DNA of 64,000 nucleotides, taken from NCBI GenBank assembly GCA_021325655.1, contig JAJPGT010000088.1:124001-188000 (forward strand), read 5' to 3'. The notes beneath the pieces were generated by a model, which was given only the letters and a program-made list of their open reading frames with translations, had not been told where the DNA came from and did no database searches. The stretch comes from Pseudomonadota bacterium. Lineage in GTDB: Bacteria > Chloroflexota > UBA6077 > JAJPGT01. Below are positions 35,356 through 43,748 of the stretch, in pieces. The translations under genes were made by a program, and so were the position numbers. Positions within the stretch are counted from its first letter, which is position 1, and every line of letters begins with the position of its first letter.

Positions 35356-35437
35356 TGGGGAAGGCGGGACTCGAACCCGCACGCCTCGCGGCAACGGCTC
35401 CTAAGGCCGTCGCGTCTGCCGATTCCGCCACTTCCCC
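35356..35437 (-). tRNA. tRNA-Leu (anticodon TAG)
   Basis: An 82-base class II tRNA. The acceptor arms GGGGAAG and CTTCCCC pair, the anticodon stem ACGGC/GCCGT encloses CTTAGGA (anticodon TAG), a long variable arm is present and the T arm reads CGGGTTCGAGTCCCG. The discriminator is A and the CCA end is not encoded. Confidence 0.97.
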
Positions 35438-35470
35438 GGCTCGTCCTACCCACTAGCCGCCGTGCCTTGG

Positions 35471-35500
35471 ATTGTGCCGCTCGGACCCGGCGCGGCGCAA
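35471..35500 (-). promoter_or_regulatory. Promoter of tRNA-Leu
   Basis: Minus-strand -35 TTGCGC (35495-35500), 18-base spacer and -10 CACAAT (35471-35476), about 34 bases before the mature tRNA 5' end. Confidence 0.5.
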
Positions 35501-35551
35501 GGATGCCACGGCCGCCCCGCCTGCTGAGCGGCGCCGATGGCGCCCCACAGC

Positions 35552-35587
35552 GGCGCGGCCCCCGGGCAGGTGCCCGGGGGCCGCGCC
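35552..35587 (-). terminator. Hairpin terminator after the ABC solute-binding gene
   Basis: A perfect 17-base inverted repeat (35552-35568 and 35571-35587) begins 18 bases past the stop codon of the binding-protein gene. It is almost pure G and C and no U tract follows. Confidence 0.75.
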
Positions 35588-35605
35588 GACCACGCCAGCG
35601 CCACC

Positions 35606-37129
35606 TCAACGCCGATTCTCGGGCTTGCTGTAGATCTCCTCCGCCGCTTTCACGAAGGTGGCCAGGGCATCGGCCGGCTTCTGCTTCTTCACCAGCAGGT
35701 TCTGCAGCATATCGCCCACGACGAACTTGGTAGCCAGCTCGCCGAACCCGCCCAGCGGGGCAGCCGCGTAGGCCATGATCCGCCCGCTCTCGATGATCTT
35801 GCGGTATTCACTGTACAGGTCGTTCTTGGTCCAGAGATCGGCGTTGATCATGTCCTTGTACACGGGCACGAAGCGCCCCTTGAGCTGGTCGTTGATGTAC
35901 TGGGCATACCAGGTTGGATCCATGAACGAGACCAGCAGCAGGCGGGCGTTGTCCCCACCCTTGCCATTCTTGAACAGCGCCTGCCCCCAGACGTCCACCT
36001 GGCCAAAGGAGCCCGCCGGCCCGGACGGGTAGCTGTAGAAGCGCGTCTTCTTCGCCAGGTCTGGCTTGTTCTGGAGCAGCCAGTTGTAGACGCTGGTGGG
36101 GTTCGAGGTGAGGACGACCTGCTCGCTCTGGTAGGCCTGGTTGTTGCCGCCGTCATCCCAGTTGACCGAGCCCGGTGGGATAATCTTGTCGTCCGAGTAC
36201 ATCGTCTGGATCAGCGCGAGCGTGTCCAGCCAGGCCTTGTCGTCGGCCTTGACCCCCAGGCTGCCGTCTTCATTCTGCAGCTTGCCGCCGAACGTCCAGA
36301 CCATGCCCAGGAAGTGGTTGTTGGCGTCGTTGATCCGGCCCAGGGTCATCCCGTAGTAGTAGAGCGGCGGCTTGGTGAGCTGCTTGCCCTGGGCCCGGAA
36401 CTCGTCCCAGTCCTTGGGGTACTTGAGCCCGGCCTGGTCCAGCAGGTCCTGGCGGACGTGGAATGGCCAGCAGTTGACCGCGTAGGGCGCCGCGTACCAC
36501 TTGTCCTGGTAGACGCAGGTGTCGATCACCGGCTGCCAGTAGCCGCCCTGCTGAGTAGAGAACGGCTTGACCAGGTCCGTTACGTCGGCGGTCTGGCCCT
36601 GGGCCCGCCAGAACTGGGTCTGGTAGTCGTACACGCGCCAGATGTCCGGCGGGGTGCCCGCCTGAACCGCGGCGTTGTGGCGGTCGTAGCCCTGCGGGTT
36701 ATTCGGTAGCTCCTCGAATGAGATCGTGAAACCGTTCTGCTGGGCGACCTGGGTGAAGTGGTCCTTGATGAGCGAGGTCGTCTGGGGCAGGTAATCGACG
36801 GTCTGCCAGACGACGACCTGCTGGCCCGGCACCGGCTTGATCGCCAGCGCCGGGGCAGTGGCCGCCGCCGCCGTGGAAGCCGGCGTCGCTCCCGCCGCGC
36901 CGGGTGTCGCTCCCGCCGCCGGAGCCCGGGTCGCGGCCGCGGCCGGCGCCGTCGTCGGAGCGGTGGTGGGGGCGGCCCGAGTGGCCGCCGGCTGCCCACT
37001 TGTGGGCACCGTCGTCGGGGCGGCCGCGCCTCCGCCACCTCCGCCGCAGGCTGCCAGGATCGGGCCGACCGCCGCCCCGGCCAGCAGACCGAGGAACCGT
37101 CGCCGTGAGAAGACCGGTGGTGTGTCCAA
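35606..37129 (-). CDS. Carbohydrate ABC transporter substrate-binding lipoprotein (Tat type)
   Basis: The 507-residue product has a twin-arginine motif (SRRRFLGLL) and a lipobox ending at Cys28 (LAAC), so it is probably exported folded and lipid-anchored. A linker rich in Ala, Thr and Pro (about residues 29-105) precedes the family 1 solute-binding domain (GFTISFEELPN, AGTPPDIWRVYDY, YAAPYAVNCWPFHVRQDLLDQAG split over two lobes). Two permease genes lie upstream on the same strand, so it belongs to a MalEFG-like sugar importer. The substrate cannot be inferred. It is followed by a strong hairpin. Confidence 0.9.
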   Translation of the reverse strand: MDTPPVFSRRRFLGLLAGAAVGPILAACGGGGGGAAAPTTVPTSGQPAATRAAPTTAPTTAPAAAATRAPAAGATPGAAGATPASTAAAATAPALAIKPVPGQQVVVWQTVDYLPQTTSLIKDHFTQVAQQNGFTISFEELPNNPQGYDRHNAAVQAGTPPDIWRVYDYQTQFWRAQGQTADVTDLVKPFSTQQGGYWQPVIDTCVYQDKWYAAPYAVNCWPFHVRQDLLDQAGLKYPKDWDEFRAQGKQLTKPPLYYYGMTLGRINDANNHFLGMVWTFGGKLQNEDGSLGVKADDKAWLDTLALIQTMYSDDKIIPPGSVNWDDGGNNQAYQSEQVVLTSNPTSVYNWLLQNKPDLAKKTRFYSYPSGPAGSFGQVDVWGQALFKNGKGGDNARLLLVSFMDPTWYAQYINDQLKGRFVPVYKDMINADLWTKNDLYSEYRKIIESGRIMAYAAAPLGGFGELATKFVVGDMLQNLLVKKQKPADALATFVKAAEEIYSKPENRR

Positions 37130-37205
37130 CTCAGCTCCCTCCTTTGCCAGGGCTCCATTCCGCCCAGCGGGTCTTAACCTGTGTGCCGAGCAGGCCGGGG
37201 ATCGT

Positions 37206-38107
37206 TCAGCTCTTGACCGCGCCAGCGGTCCAGCCGGCGATCACCCAGCGCTGCCCGAACAGGTACAGCAGCAGCGGCGGGAGCGACATGATCGTCGCGG
37301 CGGCCATCATCTGCCCCCAGTAATACTGATCGCCGATGACGTAGGCCGCCAGTCCAACCGCCGCGGTCATCTTGTCCTGCGCCTGCACCAGCACCAGTGC
37401 GTACAGGAACTCATTCACGACAGGGTGAAGGCGAACACCGCCACCACCACGATCGCCGGCGCGGACAGCGGCATGACGATCCGCCAGAGAATCGTCCAGC
37501 GGCTGGCGCCATCCACCATCGCCGCCTCCTCGAGCTCCACCGGCAGCGTCCGGAAGTAGCCCATCAGCATCCAGGTGGCGAAGGGGACGGTGAACGTCAG
37601 GTACGCCAGGGTCAGCCCGAAGAGATTGTCGCGCAGCCCGAGGCTACTCATCATCACGAACAGCGGGATGAACAGCATCGTCCCCGGCGCCAGGTAGGCG
37701 TAGATCAGCGTGCGAGCCAGCGCCGCTCGCCCGAAGAACCGCAGCCGCGTCAGCGCGTAGCCGGCCATCGACCCGAACACGATCGCGACGATCGTCGTTG
37801 CCGCCGACACGATGACGCTGTTCTTGAGCTGCGTCGAGAACGTGGAGGAGGCGCTTAGAATCTTGCCATAGTGCTCCAGGGTAAAGGCCTGGGGGAACAG
37901 CGTCACGCTGGAACTGTACAGGTCGACGTCGGAGCGGAGCGAGGTCGCCAGCTGCCAGTAGAAGGGGAAGACCGTCCACAGCGCCAGGACGAGCAGGAGC
38001 AGATAGCCGACCAGGTAGTAGCCACGGTTCTTCCGCGACAGCCAGCCGACCACCGGCGTGGAGCGCCCGGAGATGGCTGGGCGAGCAGGGTGGGCGATCT
38101 CGGCCAT
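37206..38107 (-). pseudogene. Carbohydrate ABC permease (MalG type), frameshifted
   Basis: Residues 1-230 (38107-37415) form a MalG-type permease with several membrane segments and the EAA loop EEAAMVDGASRWTILWRIVMPLSAP. The frame stops at TGA right after VFAFTLS. The next frame (37418-37206) continues NEFLYALVLVQ to the normal end. Alignment with the family (FTLSWNEFLYAL) shows one missing base, a G of the Trp codon, near 37416. The lesion creates a GTGA overlap, so the second fragment could in principle be translated by coupled reinitiation from GTG as a split subunit. A sequencing error is also possible. Confidence 0.85.
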
Positions 38108-38110
38108 GCG

Positions 38111-39058
38111 TCACACTCCCTGGCGCAGCATGCGCCGAGTGAGGAAATAGATCAGTACCGCGAAGACCGGGAGGAAGATCAGCGGGATCGTCGAGCCGAT
38201 GCCCAGGTCGTAGGAACGAACCCCATAGTTGTAGGCGAGGATCGGGAACGTCTCCGTGACGTTCGCCGGGCCACCGTTGGTCAGAATGTAGACGTACTGA
38301 ATCGCGTTCGAGGTCCAGATCGCCGAGAGCATCGCCGTCACGACGATGACGGTGGCCATGTTCGGCAAGGTGATGTACCAGAAGCTCTGGGCGGTCGAGG
38401 CACCGTCGATCTGCGCTGCCTCGTACAGCTCGTCCGGAATCGCTTGCAGCCCGGCCAGAAAGGTCATCGTCCAGAACGGCGTCCCCTGCCAGATCACCGC
38501 CAGCAGCACGGACCAGAGGGCAAGATTCGGGTCAGCCAGGAAGAGGATGGGTGACTGAATGATCCCCAGATTCTGGAGCAGCGTGTTCAGCACCCCGTTG
38601 ACATCGTTGTAGATCCACTTCCAGGAGAACGCGCTGACGATCCCGGGGATCGCCCAGGGGAGGAACAGCAGCGCGCGCCAGAAACTCCGCGCCCGGATGT
38701 GCGCGTTCAAGATCAACGCGGAGACCATGCCGATGATGAACTTCCCCAGCAGCGCGCCCCCGGTATAGACGAAGCTCACGAACACGCTGTTGTAGAAGTC
38801 GCCGCTGATCTGGCTGTTGCGGTCGAACAGAATCTTGGCGTAGTTCCCGAGTCCGACGAAGGTACCCTGCCCCCCGACCTTGATGTCCTGCAAGCTCAGC
38901 CAGACCGAGTAGGCAAACGGGTAAGCGATGAGCGCGAGGATGATGACGACGACGGGCAGGGTCAGCGTGTAGCCAAGCCGCCAGTCCCGGCCGAGCCGGG
39001 GCAGCGCACGGCCAACCGCGGCTACTCGTGCCCGCTCACTCGTCTGTAGCACACTCAT
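38111..39058 (-). CDS. Carbohydrate ABC transporter permease (MalF type)
   Basis: A 315-residue inner-membrane permease with about six membrane segments and the EAA loop LYEAAQIDGASTAQSFWYITLP that contacts the ATPase. I use the ATG at 39056-39058 (MSVLQTSERAR, GGGGG upstream) instead of the longer frame to 39175, which would start at the promoter. It precedes the MalG-type gene by 3 bases. No ATP-binding subunit is encoded nearby; a shared MsmX-like ATPase elsewhere is likely. Confidence 0.93.
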   Translation of the reverse strand: MSVLQTSERARVAAVGRALPRLGRDWRLGYTLTLPVVVIILALIAYPFAYSVWLSLQDIKVGGQGTFVGLGNYAKILFDRNSQISGDFYNSVFVSFVYTGGALLGKFIIGMVSALILNAHIRARSFWRALLFLPWAIPGIVSAFSWKWIYNDVNGVLNTLLQNLGIIQSPILFLADPNLALWSVLLAVIWQGTPFWTMTFLAGLQAIPDELYEAAQIDGASTAQSFWYITLPNMATVIVVTAMLSAIWTSNAIQYVYILTNGGPANVTETFPILAYNYGVRSYDLGIGSTIPLIFLPVFAVLIYFLTRRMLRQGV

Positions 39059-39177
39059 GCGGCGCCCCCTTCTCCCGCTCCCCCGGCCACCGGGCGTACC
39101 ACGAAGGCGCTGGCCGGCGGAACGGGCGCCTGGCCCCACCCATGCTTGCCGAAGGACGACGCCGGAGTTCTTCAACC

Positions 39178-39207
39178 AGTGTAGTCACGTACTTCCGGGG
39201 TCTTCAA
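39178..39207 (-). promoter_or_regulatory. Promoter of the sugar ABC operon
   Basis: Minus-strand -35 TTGAAG (39202-39207), 18-base spacer and -10 TACACT (39178-39183). Transcription would start near 39171, about 110 bases before the first permease start. No clear operator palindrome was seen. Confidence 0.5.
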
Positions 39208-39231
39208 GACAAAACGACCGCGCGACACCCC

Positions 39232-41145
39232 TCAGTACGGCAGAGTCCGTGCCGCGTCCCGCCGCCGCCAGAGCGTCCCATCCGGCTCGGCGGCGTAGAT
39301 CAGCCAATCCTTAGCATATCTCGGCGAGGGCGTTACCACAACCACACCCCGGCCGTTCAACCCCTCACTGCAGGAATAAAAGCTCCTCCCACGGTCGCAG
39401 GATATGTAGACGCCCACGCTCGTCGCCGCGAAGAGGGTTCCGTCGCTCCGATAGCGAGGCGAGGCGACCAGGTGGGTGACCACGAGCGAGCCATCGCCAA
39501 GTGGCGCCTCCCGCCAGCCCGAGTCGCCAGCCCCGCCGCCGGCAATAGCCGGACAGTCCCGCAGCACCCGTCCTCCCACTCCGATGAAGATGGCCGCCTC
39601 CCTGGAGGGATTGGGCACGATCAGCAGCGGCAGCGCCTCTGACCCCCGGGCCGAGAGCCGCTGCTCCCACTGCTCCCCGCCGTCTCGCGAGCGCCAGAGC
39701 GCCAGCTCCCGCTCGACTCCAGCACCATCAGCTATCGTCCCGACAAAGAGCGTCCGGTCGCTCGGATAGTCCGGAGAGAGCGCTACCGAGACAACCGCCG
39801 CGCGCTCTGCGATCCTGCACACGCGCCAGCGCTCCCCACCGTCGTCGGAGAGGAGCAGTGTTCCCTGGGCACTCGCCGCCAGCACCGGCACCGCCCCGTC
39901 TGCCTGCCGCCCCACCGCGAGCGCGCCGATGGACGGGGGGGCCGCGGCGGGACAGACGAGCTCCCAGTGGCGGCCATCGTCGTGGCCACGGAACACCCCC
40001 TCGCTGGTGGACGCGAAGAGTGCGCGCTCGCCTGCCGCCACGCCGAACACCAGCACGTCATCCAGCCCCTGGCCTCGCTCCCAGGTGGCCCCGCCGTCAG
40101 GCGAGAGGAGCACGCTGTCGTCCAGGCTGGCCGCGACCAGAGTGGGAGCAGCGCCGATCGCGACGAGCCCGGTCAGCAGGCTTCCCGCCAGGCCCACGTT
40201 CGCCTCGGTCCAGGAGCGGCCGCCGTCCTCCGAGCGCGCGACTCCGCGCCGGGCCCGCCCCACTAGCAGCGCCTCCCCTCCGTTCTCAGGGACGAAGGCC
40301 AGGCTGAGCAGCGGACCCAGCTCCGCACCCAAGTGGGACCAGGTCACGCCACCGTCGCCGGAGCGCCAGAGACCCGCACCCGTCGCCACTACGATCGCCC
40401 GGTTGCCAGGATGGCGCGTCGAGAAGGCAATGCTCGTCACGCTCTGGCCCGCCAGCGCGGGAACCAGCTCCCAGCGCGTGCCGCCATCGTCCGAACGCAG
40501 CAGCCCTTCGCCCTCGGTGCCCGCCAGCACCAGGCGGTCGTGGGCAAAGTCGGGCGACACCGCCAGACACTGCACCGCCGGCTCGTCGAGCGGTAGCTCG
40601 AGTGCGCGCCAGGCCCGGCCGCCGTTGCGAGTGCGATACAGGCCGGAGGCGGTGGCGGCGAACCCAGTGCGATCCTCTACGAAGCGGGGCGACAGCGCCA
40701 GTGCAAGGACCGTCAGGTCGACCAATCCGGCGTTCGCCCCGGACCAGCTCCGGCCGCCGTCGCTGGAGCGGAGGATGCCGTCATGCTCAGTGGCGACGAA
40801 GAGCGCCGTGCCGCCTGCGGGCTCCGCCCCGCTGGCCAGCGCGAGCATCGGGCTGCCAACGAGGATACACGCCCAGGTGGCCCCACCGTCTGACGAGCGA
40901 TACAGCCCCTGGCGTGTCCCAACGAACACGGTCTGATCGTCCGCGAAGCGGGGCGAGACGGCGACGGCCTCGGCGAACAGCGGGCCGGCCGCCGGGCTCG
41001 TCGCCGCCCAGGTGCGTCCGCCATCCGCCGAGCGGAACAGCCCGGTTGCGGTCGCGGCGAGAACCAGCGCCCCGCCGCGGGTCGGGACCGTGGTGAGCGT
41101 GGCGACCGAGCCGCCCGTTCGTCGGGTTACGAGCTCCCAGGCCAT
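39232..41145 (-). CDS. BNR/YCF48-type beta-propeller protein
   Basis: The 637 residues are built from about ten repeats of roughly 50-60 residues, each with a SxDGGxxW box (RSADGGRTW, RSSDGGATW, RSSDGGRSW, RTRNGGRAW, LSPDGGATW, RSRDGGEQW), the Asp-box of BNR/sortilin-like propellers. There is no signal peptide or membrane segment at MAWELVTRRTGG, so location is uncertain. No sialidase catalytic residues are recognised. The gene ends 57 bases before the sugar-ABC promoter region and may be transcribed with the groEL-like gene 115 bases upstream. Confidence 0.85.
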   Translation of the reverse strand: MAWELVTRRTGGSVATLTTVPTRGGALVLAATATGLFRSADGGRTWAATSPAAGPLFAEAVAVSPRFADDQTVFVGTRQGLYRSSDGGATWACILVGSPMLALASGAEPAGGTALFVATEHDGILRSSDGGRSWSGANAGLVDLTVLALALSPRFVEDRTGFAATASGLYRTRNGGRAWRALELPLDEPAVQCLAVSPDFAHDRLVLAGTEGEGLLRSDDGGTRWELVPALAGQSVTSIAFSTRHPGNRAIVVATGAGLWRSGDGGVTWSHLGAELGPLLSLAFVPENGGEALLVGRARRGVARSEDGGRSWTEANVGLAGSLLTGLVAIGAAPTLVAASLDDSVLLSPDGGATWERGQGLDDVLVFGVAAGERALFASTSEGVFRGHDDGRHWELVCPAAAPPSIGALAVGRQADGAVPVLAASAQGTLLLSDDGGERWRVCRIAERAAVVSVALSPDYPSDRTLFVGTIADGAGVERELALWRSRDGGEQWEQRLSARGSEALPLLIVPNPSREAAIFIGVGGRVLRDCPAIAGGGAGDSGWREAPLGDGSLVVTHLVASPRYRSDGTLFAATSVGVYISCDRGRSFYSCSEGLNGRGVVVVTPSPRYAKDWLIYAAEPDGTLWRRRDAARTLPY

Positions 41146-41260
41146 CGCGTCTCTCCAAGCATGGTCACGCGCTGTGTTCCAAAAGGGGGTGGCACAATCG
41201 GCCGCCTCTCCTCCCGAGGCGCGCCGTATCCGCTCAGCGCTGGTCCTGCCTCGCAGGCCA

Positions 41261-42907
41261 CTATGGGCCGGCGGCCAGCAGCGGCCACTTGCGCCGGACC
41301 AGCACCTCGGCCGTCAGCGCCAGCTTCGCCGCGCTGGTGCTCATCTCCAGCGCCGCGCGGATCACCGCGAGTGGGTCGACCAGTCCACTCGTCCGCGCCT
41401 GCACCCACTGGCAGCGCACGACGTCGAACGTCCAGCCCGCTCCGCGGCGCTGCGCTTCGCACAGAATCGGGCCGGGCTCCAGCCCGGCGTTGCCGGCGAT
41501 CGCCGCCATCGGTGCGACAAGCGCCATGCGCAGCGCCCGCACCCCCATCGCCTCATCGGATGGGAGCGCGACGGCGGGCTGCGCCAGCGCCTCGGCGCAC
41601 CAGACCAGCGCCGCGCCGCCACCGGGGACAACACCTTCCGCCAGCGCCAGCCGCGCCGTCGTGGCCGCCGCCTCCAGGCGCTGCTTCAGCGCCTCCTGCT
41701 CGCGCTTGATCGGCGCCCCCACCCGCAGCAGCGCCACCGCCCCCGCCAGCTTTCCGATCCGCTCCCGCAGCTTGCCCCGGGTGTAGTCGTCGTCGGCCGC
41801 GCTTAGCTCGGCGCGCGCCTCGCGGATCCGCTGGCGGATCGCCTCCTTCGCCCCTCGGCCGCCCAGAATGCCAAAGGCCTGGCGCGTGGCCCAGGCATGG
41901 CGGGCGCGGCCGAAGTCCTCGATCCGGACCTGGGCAAGCGACTCCCCCGCCTCCGGGCGGATGCAGCGGCCACCCGTCATCGCCGCCAGGTCCTCCAGGA
42001 TGCGGGTACGCTGAGCGCCAATCGACGGCGCCCGAACCGCGGCCACCTGCTCAAGCACACCCCGCTCGCGGTTGACGAGCAGCAGCGCCAGCGCCGCGTC
42101 CCGCAGGTCCGGGGCGATCACGAACAGCCGCCGCTCGCCAGCGCGAATGCAGGCCTCGACCGCCGGCAGTAGCTGCTCGACCCGCTCCAGCGGAGCATCC
42201 GTGAGGAAGATGCAAGGCTCAGTGAGCCGAATGGTCGTCTCGCCATCGGGCAGGAAGGCGGCGGAAAGATACCCGGCGTTCCAGTGGACGCCATCCAGGT
42301 AGTCGTGCTCTGTGCGCGTCCCCAGCGCGTCCTCGATCAGGACGGCGCCATCTGGGCCGACGGCATCGATGATCTCGCCCAGCATCGCCGCCAGCTCCGG
42401 ATCGCGCACGCCGCCGGCGACGACTCCAGCGATTTCAGCCGGCTGCTCGATCGGCTCGGCCTGCTGGCACAGCGCCTCGAGCGCCAGCCCGAGTCCCTGG
42501 TCGATCCCCCGCGCCAGCCCGACCGGGCTGTAGCCAGCGGCGACGTGCCGGGTCGCCTCCGCCAGGAGCTGCTCGGCCAGAACCGCCGCGGTGGCTGCGC
42601 CATCGCCGGTCGCCTCGAACACGCGCCAGGCGAGGTGGCGGAGCAGCATCGCCCCCATGTTCTCGAACGGGTCCGCGAGCTGGATCGTGCGCCGGGCGAT
42701 GGTCGCGCCGCTGTCGAGCACCTCCGGCGGGTCCTTGCCGACAATTGGCGCGATGGCGACAGTCCTGGACAGCGGCCCGAGCGTCGGCCGGATGAGCCGG
42801 GCCATCAGGCGAACCCCGCGCAGCAACGCGAGCCGTGCCTCCATCCCGAAGCGGAGCCGCTGCTCCAGCCGCAGGCGTCGCTCATCGACCACACGCAAGG
42901 TCCGCAT
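41261..42907 (-). CDS. Divergent GroEL-like chaperonin paralogue
   Basis: From the ATG at 42905-42907 the protein has 548 residues, the length of GroEL, and aligns over its whole extent: PTLGPLSRTV, FENMGAMLLRH, GDGAATAAVLAEQLL, apical FLTDAPLERVEQLLPAVEA, DYTRGKLRERIGKLAGAVALLRVGAP and EGVVPGGGAAL. Compared with E. coli GroEL, the Asp52 position reads Ser (DSGATIAR), the Asp398 position reads Ala (RLEAAATTARLAL) and the GGM tail is absent. ATP hydrolysis is therefore doubtful. There is no groES beside it, and no ribosome binding site before the ATG; a -10 box 6 bases upstream suggests a leaderless mRNA. Function unknown. Confidence 0.85.
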   Translation of the reverse strand: MRTLRVVDERRLRLEQRLRFGMEARLALLRGVRLMARLIRPTLGPLSRTVAIAPIVGKDPPEVLDSGATIARRTIQLADPFENMGAMLLRHLAWRVFEATGDGAATAAVLAEQLLAEATRHVAAGYSPVGLARGIDQGLGLALEALCQQAEPIEQPAEIAGVVAGGVRDPELAAMLGEIIDAVGPDGAVLIEDALGTRTEHDYLDGVHWNAGYLSAAFLPDGETTIRLTEPCIFLTDAPLERVEQLLPAVEACIRAGERRLFVIAPDLRDAALALLLVNRERGVLEQVAAVRAPSIGAQRTRILEDLAAMTGGRCIRPEAGESLAQVRIEDFGRARHAWATRQAFGILGGRGAKEAIRQRIREARAELSAADDDYTRGKLRERIGKLAGAVALLRVGAPIKREQEALKQRLEAAATTARLALAEGVVPGGGAALVWCAEALAQPAVALPSDEAMGVRALRMALVAPMAAIAGNAGLEPGPILCEAQRRGAGWTFDVVRCQWVQARTSGLVDPLAVIRAALEMSTSAAKLALTAEVLVRRKWPLLAAGP

Positions 42908-42912
42908 GTCAG

Positions 42913-42919
42913 AACTGTA
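42913..42919 (-). promoter_or_regulatory. -10 box of the groEL-like gene (leaderless)
   Basis: The minus strand reads TACAGT, then six bases, then the ATG of the groEL-like gene, placing the predicted transcription start on the A of the start codon. No clear -35 is visible. The 324 bases between 42908 and 43231 hold nothing else except a 6-base-pair hairpin (CCGTTG/CAACGG, 43207-43222) just after rpmG. Confidence 0.35.
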
Positions 42920-43231
42920 CTCGCGACAGGTCGTGGCTGCCGCGTTAACCGCCCGCGAGCAAGGCGGATCAGGCGCGCCCTCGGGCGAACGCATCGGAGG
43001 GTGAGACTGCCTGCTGGACGGCCCGGCGGGGCACAGCGATCAGACGGCAGCGCACCTCGCGGCGCAAGTCAGCCGAACGCGTGCCGGCCGTCGCGACGGC
43101 AGCGGTGGCGGCGCAGCTTGACGACAGCAGCGGCCCCCCGGCGGGCTGAAGTACGGCGGGATCACCACGGCCGAGAGCAGGCAGCCAGGTGCTGCTGACC
43201 TGGGACCGTTGGGAGCAACGGAAGCTTGGCG

Positions 43232-43396
43232 CTACCGCGTCTCGCGGTGCTCGGTGTGCTTGCGGCAGCGCGGGCAAAACTTGTTCAGCACCAGCCGGTC
43301 CGGGTCGTTCCGCCGGTTCTTCTCGGTATGGTACGTCCGCTCGCGGCAGGTGGTGCACGCCAGCGTAATCAAGACGCGATCAGCCTTCTTCGCCAT
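43232..43396 (-). CDS. rpmG: 50S ribosomal protein L33
   Basis: A 54-residue ribosomal protein from the ATG at 43394-43396 (AAGGA upstream): [20 protein letters not shown], then [23 protein letters not shown] (landmarks) and the end HTEHRETR. Both CxxC pairs are present, so this is the zinc form. It follows tRNA-Tyr and tRNA-Thr, the usual context, but secE and nusG, which often come next, are absent here. Confidence 0.96.
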   Translation of the reverse strand: MAKKADRVLITLACTTCRERTYHTEKNRRNDPDRLVLNKFCPRCRKHTEHRETR

Positions 43397-43459
43397 CTCT
43401 TCGTTCCTTCACCGCTCGCGCAGGGAGACACGAGTGAGCACACCGACAACGGAGAATGG

Positions 43460-43532
43460 AGCCCTCGAGCGGATTCGAACCGCTGACCTCGTTCTTACCA
43501 AGAACGCGCTCTGCCTGCTGAGCTACGAGGGC
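43460..43532 (-). tRNA. tRNA-Thr (anticodon GGT)
   Basis: 73 bases with acceptor GCCCTCG/CGAGGGC, anticodon stem CGTTC/GAACG around TTGGTAA (anticodon GGT) and T arm AGCGGTTCGAATCCGCT. CCA is not encoded. It lies between tRNA-Tyr and rpmG. Confidence 0.97.
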
Positions 43533-43568
43533 GCAATCGGGCGAAGCTCCACTCCTGCCCCGATTGGG

Positions 43569-43653
43569 TGGTGGGGGCAGGATTCGAACCTGCGAATCCC
43601 TTCCGGGAGCCGGTTTTACAGACCGGTGCCATTAACCACTCGGCCACCCCACC
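43569..43653 (-). tRNA. tRNA-Tyr (anticodon GTA)
   Basis: 85-base class II tRNA with acceptor GGTGGGG/CCCCACC, anticodon stem CCGGT/ACCGG around CTGTAAA (anticodon GTA), an extended variable arm (CTCCCGGAAGGGA) and T arm GCAGGTTCGAATCCTGC. CCA is not encoded. Confidence 0.97.
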
Positions 43654-43679
43654 GGACCGAGCGTAGCGCTCGACCAAGC

Positions 43680-43710
43680 ATTGTACGCGATGGCGGCGCC
43701 GGGCGGCCAA
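43680..43710 (-). promoter_or_regulatory. Promoter of tRNA-Tyr-tRNA-Thr-rpmG
   Basis: Minus-strand -10 TACAAT (43680-43685) with TTGGCC (43705-43710) at a 19-base spacing. It lies 27 bases upstream of the tRNA-Tyr 5' end. Confidence 0.5.
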
Positions 43711-43748
43711 TCAGCGACGCGCCCGGCCCGAGCCCACCACCGCGCCGC

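Noticed and set aside
42969-43231. secE after rpmG
   Set aside because: The usual rpmG-secE-nusG order was expected, but no frame here encodes a SecE-like membrane segment.
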